Of a DNA stretch of 64,000 bases, positions 1-14,156 are shown one piece after another. The stretch comes from Paramecium octaurelia (taxonomy: Eukaryota > Ciliophora > Oligohymenophorea > Peniculida > Parameciidae), in NCBI GenBank assembly GCA_905182995.1, contig CAJJDP010000113.1, positions 68,886 to 132,885 on the forward strand. The letters are read 5' to 3'. The position numbers and the translations under genes were made by a program. The number at the start of each line of letters is the position of its first letter. The stretch's first letter is position 1. Under the pieces are notes generated by a model that ran no database searches, was not told the DNA's origin, and saw only the letters and a program-made list of their open reading frames with translations.

Positions 1-1
1 T

Positions 2-1687
2 GAGGAAGAACTCAGACAATTTTTATAAAGAAATAATAGACCAGAGAAGAAACTATCAAGAGTGGTAGCAGTTAACTTGTGTTACAACATAGAAGAACAA
101 ACTATATTGGAGTAGGAAAAACAAACCAAGATTGCTTAAAAGTAAAAGGTATCGATAATGTTCAGTATTTTAGTTGTTGCCTGATTTGTATGATCAAGGT
201 CTGTTGCCAGGCAGTGAGGACATAAACAACAATGAATAGATTAAAGAAATTGATGCTCAGATAACTGAGATTGAGTCAAAGTTGGAAGCCTTGGAGAAAA
301 GATTTGTTGAAGGGAAAGATGTTAAATAGTATTTCTTGGGATAAGCATTTGTTACTTTCAGATGGGAGAGTGATGTCTAATGGATGCTGATTGATCATAG
401 ATTGTCCTTATGTTCCAGAATTCTTGGCAGAAAGAGCAACTTAATCTACAGAGGTTCATAATTGCAAGTGGAATAACCTCCAGAACCAACAGATGTCTTT
501 TGGGAGAATTTGCATATCCAAACATCTCAGAAGATATGGAGAAGAATCCTAGGATATTTCCTTACCTTTATCATCTTGGGAATCTGTGGTGGATTGATCT
601 ACTGGTTATCTGCTGTTCAAGCTCAGAGTGCTGATGAGTAGGCCAAAGCAGTGAAGAATGGAGATTTAAATCCTAATTATAAAGTTAAAGTGATAGCGTA
701 ATTGGCATCCATTTCAATCATTGTTATTAATTACATCCTCAGTGTTGTGATAAGGAAGGTCTCCCTCTTTGAAAGATTCTCAACTCAAACAGGATTCAAC
801 ATCAGTCTAGCAAGTAAATCTAGTCTGGCCTAATTTGTTAATACTGCAGTTATTACCTTCGCCATCAGCACTTGGGTTACTAAAAATATATATGGCACTG
901 GAGGATTGGTTTACAATTAAACTTATGTGTTCATCTCTAACGCAATCTTACCAGCTTTAATTCAACTTGTTGACTCATCCACTATTTTGAAATGGCTCTA
1001 CTAATTCTTTGAATTGCGAAAGGGCAAGTCTTCAGTCAAAACATAAAAACAACTCCATGAGTACAGTTTCCATTATAGTTTTTAGTTTATTCGAGAGACC
1101 AGTCTTTGACATATCGACATCCTATGCAACAGTGTTGAAGAACATGTACGTTGTCGCCTTCTATGCCTCTGTCATTCCTATTGGTTTAGTAATCACTTGT
1201 TTTGCTTTACTCTTTTTTTATTGGGTTGAAAAATACAATATTGCTAGAAGAAGAACAATTAAGTACAATTACTCTTCAGTACTCTCAAGAGAAATGATCG
1301 AATAATTGGAGTATGTCCTGCCAATTTATTGCGTAAGAACCTCTCATTCTATCACTAGTTGACGAATCTTTGGTGGGAATATACCTTCTTGTAATCAATC
1401 TCAACAGAGGCCATCATTGGAGTGTGCTTCGGAATTGCCAATGCCATCTTGCCAATGCATGAAATCAATAAGTTGTTGTTCCGCATGAAGGCCAAACCCA
1501 ATGAGCATCTACCCATCAATGAGGCTGAAGTTGGGTTCCTCACTGTACTCTCTATATCATGATTTCAATATAGGATTATTGTCGAGAGAATCCCGCCACT
1601 GCTGAAACTGAAAGAGCCAGGTACTAGGAAAGAGTGACTAGACATCAGAAGGATAGGATTGCTATGGAGTAAATGTTTGAATAATGA
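2..1687 (+). CDS. OSCA/TMEM63-type cation channel, 5' end outside window
   Basis: C-terminal part of a polytopic membrane protein of the OSCA/TMEM63 (DUF221, RSN1_7TM) family, which are Ca2+-permeable, osmo- or mechanosensitive channels of the plasma membrane or endomembranes. Seen: a cytosolic stretch ending in 'GQAFVTFRWESD', the family hallmark 'PPEPTDVFWENL' just before the first of the remaining membrane segments, several hydrophobic helices, and 'LFERPVFDISTSYATVLKN' followed by 'YASVIPIGL', matching the conserved late-helix region. Four introns of about 25-29 nt (near 150, 1060, 1333 and 1545) are needed to keep the frame. TAA/TAG are read as Gln and the stop is TGA at 1685-1687. The family assignment is strong; the ion carried and the gating stimulus are inferred from the family only. 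Confidence 0.83.
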
Positions 1688-1820
1688 TAAAATATATAAA
1701 TTAAATTCACAATTGAAGTTGATACCTGTATCGATAGCATTTGAAATATGCCTCTAATTAACCACAAATAATTTTAATTGAAGAACAATTTTATAAATTT
1801 TGATATAATAAATGACTCAA

Positions 1821-2536
1821 TCATTCTTTCTTTGCGTGTTCTTCTGTCCAATATTGTTACAGCTTTTAGCTTCCGTGATCAGGAACCATTGTTGGTTTTC
1901 CTGGTTTCCATGAGGCTGGGCACACCTCGCCGTGTTCGTCAGTGAATTAAAAGGCTTATACCAATCTAGAAATTGTATCTACGTCATTCATTACCTCAAT
2001 GTTTCATCGACATTTCTTCCGACTGGCAAATCATTGACTGAATAGTGTCTGAGAACACCATTCTTGTCAACTATGAATGTGCCTCTGAATGCCACTCCGA
2101 AATCTCCATCTTAAGGGTCATCGATCAGAACTCCATAATCAGCAGAAATAGTCTAGAATATTCTTTACGAAAATCCCTTACCTTTGCAATGTCAGCAATC
2201 AAAGGAATTTGCATATCGCCCAATCCGCCTTGATTTCTTGGGGTTTGGCAATACTTCATGTGAGAAAAATGTGAGTCGACTGAAACAGCAGCAACCTCGC
2301 ATCCAATCTTTCTGAATTCCTATGGAGTGTGTTAAGAACGAGATAAGTACTTCTGCTCTGTCAGAAAAGGCAATGATCTCAGTTGGGCAAACAAAAGTGA
2401 AGTCCAATGGATAAAAGAATAAGACCAAGTATTTGCCTTTGAAATCGGAAAGGGACACCTTCTTGAATGATCCATTCAAGTAAGCTTGGGCTGTGAAATC
2501 TGGAGCGGGTTTTCTAATTTTAAGCTTTTAACTCAT
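1821..2536 (-). CDS. 2-Cys peroxiredoxin (typical, AhpC/TSA)
   Basis: Thiol peroxidase that reduces H2O2 and organic peroxides using thioredoxin. Start ATG at 2536 gives [14 protein letters not shown]. The peroxidatic site is '[13 protein letters not shown]', the substrate-pocket region is '[10 protein letters not shown]', and the resolving Cys sits in '[11 protein letters not shown]' near the C terminus, so this is a typical dimeric 2-Cys enzyme. It ends in a short tail after '[12 protein letters not shown]'. Three small introns (about 31, 29 and 29 nt) leave about 208 residues, the usual size. There is no signal peptide, so it is probably cytosolic. Thioredoxin reductase, a likely partner in the same pathway, lies 4 kb away (6458-7922). 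A decayed inverted copy sits immediately upstream. Confidence 0.93.
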
Positions 2537-2639
2537 ATCTTATTTATATGTTTGCACAAAAATATTATGTCCCTATATACACAGTGACGGCAATTTAATT
2601 TAATTACGATTGAGTTATTATGTACAAGAATAATCCAAT

Positions 2640-3228
2640 AAAATTAGAAAACCTTCTCCAAATTTTAGTGGTGAATCTTATTACAAGGATAGGTTCAAAA
2701 AAGTTAATAGAATCCATATCTTAGGTTTCTCTGACAGATTTCAAAGGCATAGAGTAGAAGTACTTATTTCGTTCTTAATAGACACCATAGGAATTCAGAA
2801 AGATTGGATGCGAAGTAGTGGGAATATCAAAAGATTCGAAATTCTGCTACATGAAGAATTTTGAGATACAAAGATTGGGAAAGCTCAATATTATGTTGAT
2901 TTTTTATATTGGAAAAGTTAGAATAGAGTCTAATAATTTTAAAACATTTCGACATTTTTTGGATGTTTGATAGACATGAGAATAATGGACAATATGGAGC
3001 ATAGTTCAGAGGAACTTACATTATTGATGGTAAAGCAATTTTAAGACACTGAATGACATTCCAGTGGGCAGAAATGTTGATGAATATTTAAGGTAAAATT
3101 TAAGAATATTTATCAAAATTGATAGAGGCATTTATTACACTGACATGCACGATGAAGTGGGTTAGGAATCTTGGAAGCCAGGGGATGAGGGTATAAAAGT
3201 GAGCAAGCAGAGACTTACGAGATAATGA
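2640..3228 (+). pseudogene. Peroxiredoxin pseudogene, inverted relative to the intact copy
   Basis: Lies on the opposite strand to the intact peroxiredoxin, head-to-head with about 100 bp between. It aligns over nearly the whole protein: 'KIRKPSPNFSGESYY', 'GFSDRF', an intron at the same place as in the parent (2771-2800, still near-identical), then '[18 protein letters not shown]', 'FRGTYIID', '[13 protein letters not shown]', an intron, and 'TDMHDEVGQESWKPGDEG'. The stretch holding the peroxidatic VCPTE motif is deleted and the resolving VCPA motif reads VGQE. At least one further frame disruption lies between the halves. It therefore cannot encode a peroxidase. Retention of intron sequence shows a DNA-level duplication, not a retrocopy. 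Confidence 0.85.
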
Positions 3229-3289
3229 TTTGATATACTGAATGTATTCATAAATAACAATCTAAATAAGAATGAATAAGATCATAAAA

Positions 3290-6200
3290 TCATTTTTCAG
3301 TGAGTTCACGATAACCCTTCCAGTTATTCCTAAGATAGGGTTCTTCTTTGATAACTCTTAGCAGGGTGTTGGAAGGACCGTCTCTGTAATTAGGCAAGAA
3401 ATTCTAAGGGACATTTGATATATAAAAATTACCAAAGTTTCTTCAAAAATAGCTTTGGCCTTATCCCAATCTCCAGAGAGATAGCAATCGAATCCCTCGT
3501 TCCACTTTTAATAGAATTCCTAAATCAAAATAGAATAAGTTTACCTTTCTAAACAGAGCTCGTGATATTTTAATGTTGGGATCTTTGGTCCAAGTTTCAG
3601 ATATTAGAACATGGCTTTTAAGAACAGCCTATTTGAGTTTGTCTCGTTTCATTCTTTTTAATACTTTTTATTTTTTTTTTAATTTCGATTGATCTGATTC
3701 TGAGAGATGAACTTACTTAATCTTTTCTTTCTTATGAAAATCCAGTATAGTTTTAGCTCTGTGTTCCTTTCTAAGCAAGGAGTCAACATTTAAATCAACA
3801 GTGTAAATGTCCATGGGTTCAATGCTGCCTTTGACAGTTACTCTGTCTATGTGTCTTAGATTCTTCTAAGTGACTTTAGTGGCAACATCCCTCAATTATC
3901 CAGAGATGAGAATCATGGATCCAAATTGCTTGGTGGCTGCCTCCAATCTAGAAGCCATGTTAACATTAGGACTCAAATATGAGGCATCAATTTTGTATTC
4001 AGATCCAATGGCTCCTTCTATAGCCCAGCCAACATGCAATCCGAATCCCATCTTCACAGAATAATTGGGTATTCTATTGTTCAATCCCTCATGTTATTTG
4101 TATTTCTGCAATTTTTGGGATAGAGTAACATTGGTGATGATGGTAACAAAGGACAGGATGGCCATGTCTGCAATTTAGGCCACATGCTCATAGGGTTTGA
4201 GACTCAATTTTCCATCCTCATCGTGATAATAGTCGTTCTCTGCATATTTCCAAACCAATAGAAAAGCATCTCCAATATTTTTGTTAGCACTTCCAGAGAA
4301 TTAATCGACTACTCCATGCACTATTTCAGCAATTTCATTCACGAATACCATTACGTCCTATTATAATACTTCAGTGGCATCAGTGAAATTTCTAATGTCA
4401 CAAAAGCCGAATATGGCCATCACCTTTTTCCCTGGCAACATCGGATTGATTGATGCATTGGCTCCCATATTTTGGGCAATGATCTAAGATCCTGCCTCTC
4501 CAAAACCAAGTGCTAACAAAGTCCCTATCTTCACTATCAGTTTCTACAAAATGACCGTTTCCAATCTCTCATCTTCCTTATCTTCCAAGGCCTTCATCTC
4601 TCCATTTTCAATCATCTAAATAAATGCTTTATTTTCCTCTTCTTGAGCTGCAACCAAAGGGTTCTCTGAAATCTTCTTGACAGTTTCCAACATCTTCTCA
4701 ATTGGTGTCAGAATCAAATCTTAGACATCTTTACTGAACAACACAGCTGCAACAGAGAGCACAATAGAAACAAAAATAGTTCTTACGATTGATAAAATGG
4801 CATTCAATTCATCGTCAGCTACTGTATTGGAAATGGAGACTGCAGTTTGATCATCAGAGTCAGAAGACGTGTAATATTATAGAGAGGCTGTTCTGTAATC
4901 CTCATATTCATATTGGTTTTCAGTTTCTGCGGGATAAAGGATTGTAGAATTGATTTTAAAGAAAACCAATCCAGTTCGCAAGGGTTCATGATAAACAATG
5001 AAATCCTTGATTAGGTAATTATAGATTTCTGTGTCTTTGGACCAATACTAAATTGCTTATAAGCCTGTAGTGAAACTAACATTAGCATCTCGATAAGTAC
5101 TGAGATTGAGAATGGGCACACTGAATAAAATTAACATCACAATTGTAATGACTCTTTTGTTTGTTAATTCAGTTAGTTCCTTCCCGATGTTGGTTTCTTT
5201 AACCTCCCCCTCATCTGAAACCCTCTGCAACGGTTTTCCAGCAGTTTGGATGATGGATTTTCTCTTCTGAATGACGGTCAAGGATTGAATTTATCCGGAC
5301 AATACTATTTTCCTGGTTTGTCTACGTTGAAACCTGTGCTCAATTTCAGTGTTTAATTGACTGCTTTGTCTGTTTTATAGCATGATTGAAGTCCTCTGTT
5401 GTTGAGTCTTCTAGATGTGTGGTTACTCCTCTTGATCTCTAACGTGTCTGTCAGATGAATCTACTGACTTTTAAGATGATATATTGTCATTGTTTTGTTA
5501 TGGATGACTTGGTTGTTCTTGCTCTTATTGGTTCTAGTCCATCAAGTTTTCATCCTTCATTTCCTCCGCCAATAGTTTTTCTGCTTCCTTCTCCAAGGAC
5601 TGTTTCGCGTGTTTATATAATTTGGACAACCTAACAAGTCGAACCACTCTCACGATTCTCCCAGCTCTCGTCCCCACTCTTGAGGCTCTCCCTGCTCTAT
5701 ATTCAATATCTTAACATATGTAAACCTAGCCAATGACACTGCACTCAAGGCTGCACCACCTCCACTTCCAAACATTGCCTCGTTCACCCATCCGATGTCC
5801 AATAACATTGAAACGGTGGACAACAAATCCAACCAAAAAAAGAATCCAAGAATGTATCCATCCTTTATAGAATGAAAAACCTTTTTACTTTGCAAATTGA
5901 AGCCAACACTATTTCGACCAAAAATAATCCCATGCAGATGGCTGTTATCACCCAAAAAGCAGCATCTCCATCCTAATTCATACCAATAGCATACTTTGTT
6001 TGTTGACAACACTCTCACATCATCACCAAATAATGCATAAATCGTTACCACTGTCATAAATATCATGTAATTGAAACTTTCTAGAAACTGCTCGATCCTT
6101 TTCTAAAATTGTGACAATTATCTACTTTGACTCCAAAATGGTGGTCTTAAGATGATTTGCTTGATCTGGTTCCATAATTCATCGACCTCCTATGCGTGAT

Positions 6201-6353
6201 GGTTCTCGAGGCATATTGTCCGTCATTAGCCACGCTCTTCTTATTCGGAGATGAAGCATCCATTTTAGAATCAGCCTAGTTCACTTAAAACAGTTTTAAT
6301 ACTCGCATTTGTCCACTCCTTTAAACGACTTCATCTTCATTCCTTTTCTCCAT
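3290..6353 (-). CDS. Nucleotide cyclase with voltage-sensor-like N-terminal domain
   Basis: Class III cyclase producing cAMP or cGMP. In order: a charged N terminus; four putative helices S1-S4 ('YMIFMTVVTIYALFG', 'FWVITAICMGLFLVEIVLA', 'GFFFWLDLLSTVSMLLDIGW', then an Arg-rich S4 containing 'RVGTRAGRIVRVVRLVRL'); about 150 polar, Gln-rich residues; a TM ('ITIVMLILFSVPIL'); a roughly 130-residue probably extracellular loop; another TM ('RTIFVSIVLSVAAVLF'); a linker; and the catalytic domain. The latter has the metal-binding Asp pair ('FGFCDIRNFTD' and 'NIGDAFLLVWK') and 'NVNMASRLEAATKQFG' with the transition-state Asn/Arg, so it looks active. Substrate (ATP or GTP) cannot be settled. I see no S5-pore-S6. 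Channel-cyclase fusions are known in ciliates and Plasmodium. The splice near 6125 is ambiguous: two introns both keep frame. Confidence 0.82.
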
Positions 6354-6445
6354 CTTTATAAATTAATATCAAAATATTTATATATATATTTAGTTTATCT
6401 AATAAATCATACATCAATTATTGTTCCCCTTTTTAGTTGCATTAA

Positions 6446-7922
<1,477 letters not shown>

Positions 7923-8075
7923 TTAATATGTGTTAAAAGTAGAATCATTTAATTGCTAAAATATTCTTATTATATAATTATATATATTATAAGTAGCATT
8001 TTGAATGCATGTTTAAATAGAGTAATCTTTAATGTGTTTATATCATCAATACAAATAATAATTCCGTTTATTATT

Positions 8076-11000
8076 TCATTCTCTAAACTTAATGGGTCTT
8101 TAAATAGGTTAGATTACAATAAATTATTATCTTAGATAGTAGTTTGTGTTACCTGAAGTTACAGATGCTACTTCCTTTTTGGATGAGCATTACTTTAATT
8201 TTGGGTATTTCTTAAAAAGGAACTTTATTTGCATGTAACAATCGATAACCACTTGTGTGCTCAACATAAGAATATACACTCCGATGTGAAAGTAAGAGAT
8301 CCATTCGATAGTATCTTACGAGAAGTAGTTGAAGTTATCTTGAACGTAGTAGACGAGGATGAAATTAAGAGAGATCAACATTCCAAAATCTTGAATAATG
8401 GCTTTTGTTGTTTCTAAAGTGTTTTCACTGGGTTGGAGTACTATTGAAATAATGGCAGATATCATTTGAAGTGATGTCAATAGACCAATTTAATATAGAG
8501 CATTGTTGAAAAACACCAACAGCGAAGCCATGAAAAGGATCTTCTTAAAGGGTTGAAGAAGAGCAGCCTATCGATTGTGAATGCCAAAAATCTGAAATCC
8601 CTCAAACAAAGATCCGTACTTTAGTTTATATTACAAGGATTCAAATTGATACTTTTTAACCAGCATCGAATCACTCAATATAATGATTATCACTAATTAA
8701 ACCAAGATCATCAAATTGGCGAATAGATATTACAAAGTATCATTAAGAGTAGTTTCTTAATGTTATGTCCAGCAATATACTGTTGTAAATATAGCAAAAT
8801 TTAAATCTAGTAAACTAGACAAGTGCACTCTTAAAAGGATTTAGAAGAAAAAACTTTGTTCATATATACTTGCAGTCTTATTCATGTAGTATAAAATTTA
8901 ATAAGTATACAATTTTATTGAACAAGGACCCAAACTTCTTGAATCGGATATCAAAATTTAATCAAATACGTATTTATTATTTAATTTTGTTATAAGTCTA
9001 CATCCAAAATAAATTAGAAATGGCAAACCATAAGTCACAAAAATGGAACTCAGATTTAACAGTAGATTCTCCTTAACATCTCGTTCAACCAATAATGGGT
9101 AATTGTGATAATTCTCATTCTCTCCAATTTAAATAAAAGTCAAAGGCATCAAATCATTTAGAAAATCCATTTCAACAAATTTAAATATGGCCAAAAATTC
9201 AAGATGTAAATATGGAAACCTAACATTGATGTAGGATAAATATGAAAATAATTGGAGCATGTCCAATGTATTCCAATAGAACTCAAGACTCTGCATCAGC
9301 AATCCAATAATAGCCGCTCCTCCTAACGTAGCCAAGAAAAATAAACCGACTTTCTTTGATGCTGCTGCTGTAGTCGATTGCAATTCAGACACTTTATAGA
9401 AATCTCCAAGTTAGTACTCCAAAAATTGAGTTGACAATTGCTGTCCCTCTGAATCAAAAGGTAAATAATTAGTAAAAGTGATTTAATAAATCATGTTCTA
9501 TTATGATTCATACAAATTAATATTTAAAGTAATTTGAGATGTAGATTAGTCGTAATTAATATCATATCCAAATTCAATGAAGTAATTCGTTTAATTCATA
9601 CCCTTAATTTCTTGTATCCAAAGTTATTAGGCTTTAATCTAATCAATTTGCATAACTTTATTAATTGCAATTACTCCATATATATTGGATTGATAAATAC
9701 TACTTGGATTCTAGAAGGTGATGGTTGCAATAGGGAGATTAGCAATATCACATTTGCTTTAGGTGTTATTATTAGAACTACAAACCCAATGTTGTTCAAG
9801 TTTGCAAGTGGATGAACAACCGTCTCCATCAATAGTGTTTCCATCATCACATTGCTCTGTTAATCGTATTATACCATCTCCACATTTTGAAACGCAATTA
9901 CCAAATTCGAGATACAAGCCTTGAGTATCCTCACATAATTAGCAATCTTCCGTTGAAAATATATCGAATAAACAGGACTTGCATTATTTTTTAGAGGGTC
10001 CTGAACATTCCTTACAATGAAGACTATCAAAATAAATATTAATAAAATTACTCGCAAGGAGAGCATTAATTTTCATCTAAGAAGTATCCTGATCTACATT
10101 AAAAGCATAATTAAACATTTGGACATGATTTACAATTAACGTCTGCACATTGAATACATTATGAATAGTATATAAGTGGACTTAATTTAAGATTTTAAAT
10201 TAATGTACATTGATAGCCTTCTTCAACTTTACATTAAGAATTACAGCCATCTCTATTTATCTTATTCCAATCATCACATTGCTCATAGGGTTATTTTATA
10301 CCATCACCACAGTAATTGGTTTGGCACTCTACAACTTCTTAAATACAAGCATTGCATGTGTTATTTTCATAATAATATCCTTTTTTACAATTGCATTAGG
10401 TAGTTGATTGAATAAAATTTCTAGTTAAATCGCAAGTCAGACAATCATTTTCACTAGATCCATTACATGTTTTACATTTAACATGACATTTAATACAGAC
10501 TTCATTATTATTCTCATAATAGCCATCAATGCACTAGCATTAACTGGAGGATCTATTAGTTGAACATTAAAGACAATTCGTAGCACTTAGTTCACAAGTC
10601 TAGCATTTCTTATGACATTTTAGGCAATCTAAATTGGAACTTTCGAAGTAGCCATCTGGACAAATGCAACTAGGTGAATTGATTCGAAGGGTGGCACATT
10701 AAATGCAAGTGGAAGCATTAGTTTCACAAGTAAAACAGCGTTTTGAACAATTTTAACATGGAAGTGATAAAGATACTTCATAGGTACCTTCTGGACAGAC
10801 ACACTTAAAAGGAAGGATTCTATTGAAATTACATTTAGTGCAATAGTCTGCTTGATATTTGCATTGATAGCATTGTGTTTGACAATTACTACACTAATTG
10901 GTGGATTGATCAAAGTAATATCCAGTATTACATTGACAAGTGTTATCAGTATCCATAACCAAAGGAGATATGCAAGTAGAACATTGATTATTAGAACAGA

Positions 11001-13286
11001 GGGCACATTTTTAATTGCAAGATACACACGCCTGATCAATAAGTTAAAATCCATTAACACAAGAACAGGTTGGAGGATTGATGTAATTAGTAGAACATTC
11101 AATGCAATTAGTTGAAATGATTGAACAAGTCTTGCATTTTCTATGACATGCTACAAGTATATAAAATAATTGTTTACGTAAACATTTAGAATTCTTCATG
11201 AAATAACCACCTAAACATTAGCAAGTGACCTTATTGGCAAAGTTAGTTAGATTGCAAACTTCTGCCGTATATGTTTTCATGATAAGAGCATTATAATCTA
11301 TTACAACTTAATTAGCCGTTGCTGATATTAATACACAAATTTGACTTTACTCATCATAGCCACTCAAACAATTACAATCATTTGATGAATCCCTGTTACT
11401 AGCACAGACTGTACAAGAAGCTGCAGTAGCACATTTAGAACATTTATAATTACATTCTAAGAATTTATTTATTTAATAGATACTTTCGCAGATCATAGTG
11501 CCATTATCGAAATATCCATCTTAACAAGGACACTAGTTAGCCAAATCGTTCAATCTATAAGTACTTGATAAAGCACAGGCTAAACACTGATATGAGGATG
11601 ATATATATTAACAATTTCCACAGTGTAATCCACAAGCAATATTAGTTGGTTAACAAACAGGGATTCCAAAATCAAAGTACCCACTATCACAAGCACATTA
11701 ATTAGATCCATTTAAAGTTCTATGGAGGTACAGACAATCTGTACAATTTGTACTACTGCCTGTACATTATCGACAGGTATAATTGCATGGAAAACAATTG
11801 TAAGTTGCATCAAAATAATATCCTAAATAACACATACACTAAGTTGCACCAACATAAGCATTATTTTTGCATCGATTGCATTAATTACTATTTGGTCCAT
11901 AACATCTTCTACAACTTGGATCACAAACTAATGAACAACCTGCTCCATATAATCCATCTGGACAAGTAGGGCCACTCACACATGTAGATCCTGATAATTC
12001 TTATCCAGCAGGACAGGTACAAATTCCACCAACCACTACAAAAGGGCTATTACAAGAAGTGCACAAAGCTTTGTTGGATTGATCACATCCTTTACAATTA
12101 GGATCGCATTACAAGTTACAATTTGCACCTGTCTTTCCTTCTTAACAATTTGTACATGCCTATGTAGCATCACAAGTTGAACAATTAGGGTTGAAACATT
12201 CTTATCTATTATTGAATTCATACAAACACATGGTGCTGCGCAGCAATTATAAGGGTCGAATATACACTAATCTGTACATCCACCATCACATATACTACAT
12301 GAATCGCCATTCCAAACAAATCCTCCCTCGCATAGGCACATATTAGAGTCAGGTTACAATTATGCAAATTCGTAACAAGTTAAACAATTAAACTCTCCCG
12401 AATTACTGCAAGTCTAACATGTAGGATGACATTCTTAAATTATTTTCATTATCCTTACAAAAGCATACTGAAGCTTATGGAACCAATTAAGGTAAATAAT
12501 ATCCGTATGGACAGTGGCACGAACTTCCAGTTTTATTATCGTTACAGCTCAAACATTCATTATTGGCTGGTCCAGAACATGTTTTACAATTTACATGGCA
12601 TTCTTATTTAATCGATTAATTTTACAATGACAATTATTATCAACGCTTGATTTGTAGTATCCATCCTTACATATACAAATGTTAGATTGTAAAAGAGTAT
12701 ACTATTCTTGGTTGCATTTCACGCAATTTGAATTCAAAGATCCATTACATTATGAGCAAGTAGGATGGCAATCTATTAAAAATATTGTATTTTAAACCTT
12801 CACATTAGTAATTAACATAATTAAAAAATTAATGTTCTCCGCATTTGCATTCATTTTCAAATAAAATCATCGAGTTTTTGCAGCTTAAACAATCTTGATT
12901 CTGTTTTCCTTAACAGTTTAGGCAAGGAAAACGACAACCTAATTTCACTTAATAGATTTACGCTAGCAAAATAGCTCATTATTCTCGTCATAATAATTCC
13001 CTTAACACTTGCAAATTAAATTCTCTAAAATTCGATTACCATCACTCAAACATTCTAAACAACTAGAAGAACTGCTAGAAGAGCATTTCCAACATGAATA
13101 GTGGCAGTCTACATCATATTGTGAATATTCACCTTCGCATACGTCATTGTTCAAAAATTGATTTGTTTAACATTATCCAGTATCCTGTAAATTTCTAATA
13201 ACCTAAAAATTCTATAAGATCTGATGACCTTTAAGCTTATAAGGTAAACTCAAAAAGACTATCGACATAAGTTACATCAGGTTCAT
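8076..13286 (-). CDS. Large Cys-rich (furin-like/DUF4215) protein with C-terminal multi-TM domain
   Basis: Very large surface-type protein of a family expanded in ciliates. From the N side: many Cys repeats of growth-factor-receptor/furin-like type (for example 'CQTCELSATNC', 'CHVKCKTCNGSSENDC'); two DUF4215 repeats ('CGDGIKQPYEQCDDWNK', 'CGDGIIRLTEQCDDGNT', plus strand about 9780-9900 and 10215-10320); a linker; then about seven hydrophobic helices starting 'VGLFFLATLGGAAIIGLL' and ending near 'IGVYILMLSTQVVIDCYMQ', as in TRP/receptor-like ciliate membrane proteins. The frame is continuous through several small introns to TGA at 8076. The 5' end is uncertain. A plausible ATG is at 13286, but homologous-looking sequence continues upstream to about 13460, is broken by TGA codons (13361-13363, 13283-13285), and has no ATG or clear signal peptide. 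Ligand and function are unknown. Confidence 0.78.
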
Positions 13287-13680
13287 TTATCAGAATATTA
13301 AACAAATTCTTTATTATATCTTTAAAACTTCATATTAATTATGATGTAATCAAATTGACCTCATATTACTATCATTTCTGTTAATATTTCAAATTAGATT
13401 TATTCCTTTGAATTTCTTAATTTTCCTGATCCCAATTTATAAGGTCCTATGAATTTAGCTATAAATAATAATGTTCAGATATTTCAATTAGTTATTTTTT
13501 GTTGACTTTTTATAAGCCGTGTTCGTAATGTGTAATCTTTGGGGAAAATAAAATTAATAATAATTATATACTTTTTTTCTTTATTCAACTTTTAAGTACC
13601 ATCAATAATTAAGCATTGAAAAACTATTTAAATATATAAAACAATTTATTAATTTATTGATTATATTCCTATTCAAGTAT

Positions 13681-14133
13681 TCAAAACATATAAAAGAATC
13701 TAATCTAACACAGCAATAAACTTGGATACAAACCAAATAATTTTTTTGAATTAAAGTTTTCAATCTTGTTAGATTTTAAAAAATAAAACTTTAATATTTG
13801 TTTATCCTAGAAATTACAAATCTTTAAACATTAAAAAATATTGTAAATAGCATATATGTATATAGAATTCATTATTAAAATTGATTGTAATTTCTTAATC
13901 TCCCTATAAATCCTACTATTATTCTATTGTTCCTGATTGAATTTTTGGTTTTCTTTTTCAAAAATATTGTTGACATCATACATGATTTGCATCGAATGTT
14001 GAGACAGGGAAATTCTGAAGTTTGGTATAAAATGATGAGAATGACTATTTGTGTTTTAGTGATTGGAATTGAAATAAAAGATGCATTGGCGATTTGATAA
14101 ATGGAAAATTGCTAATGTGTTTTATAAAAGCAT
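13681..14133 (-). CDS. Possible small novel protein
   Basis: Open frame of about 150 codons with Paramecium-like Gln/Asn composition in its first half ('NHQNTNSHSHHFIPNFR', then 'DVNNIFEKENQKFNQEQQ'). The second half is AT-biased and could be 3' untranslated DNA or an unrecognised intron. No domain is recognised. It starts only about 23 bp from the divergent coiled-coil gene at 14157, so the two would share a promoter. Long chance ORFs are easy when TGA is the only stop, hence the low confidence. Confidence 0.28.
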
Positions 14134-14156
14134 TTAATAAAAAATCAAAAATAAAT

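Noticed and set aside
10629-11102. Minus-strand ORF of 157 codons rich in Leu/Ile/Val that looks like a membrane protein
   Set aside because: Wrong frame of the Cys-rich repeats; the correct frame gives regular Cys spacing.
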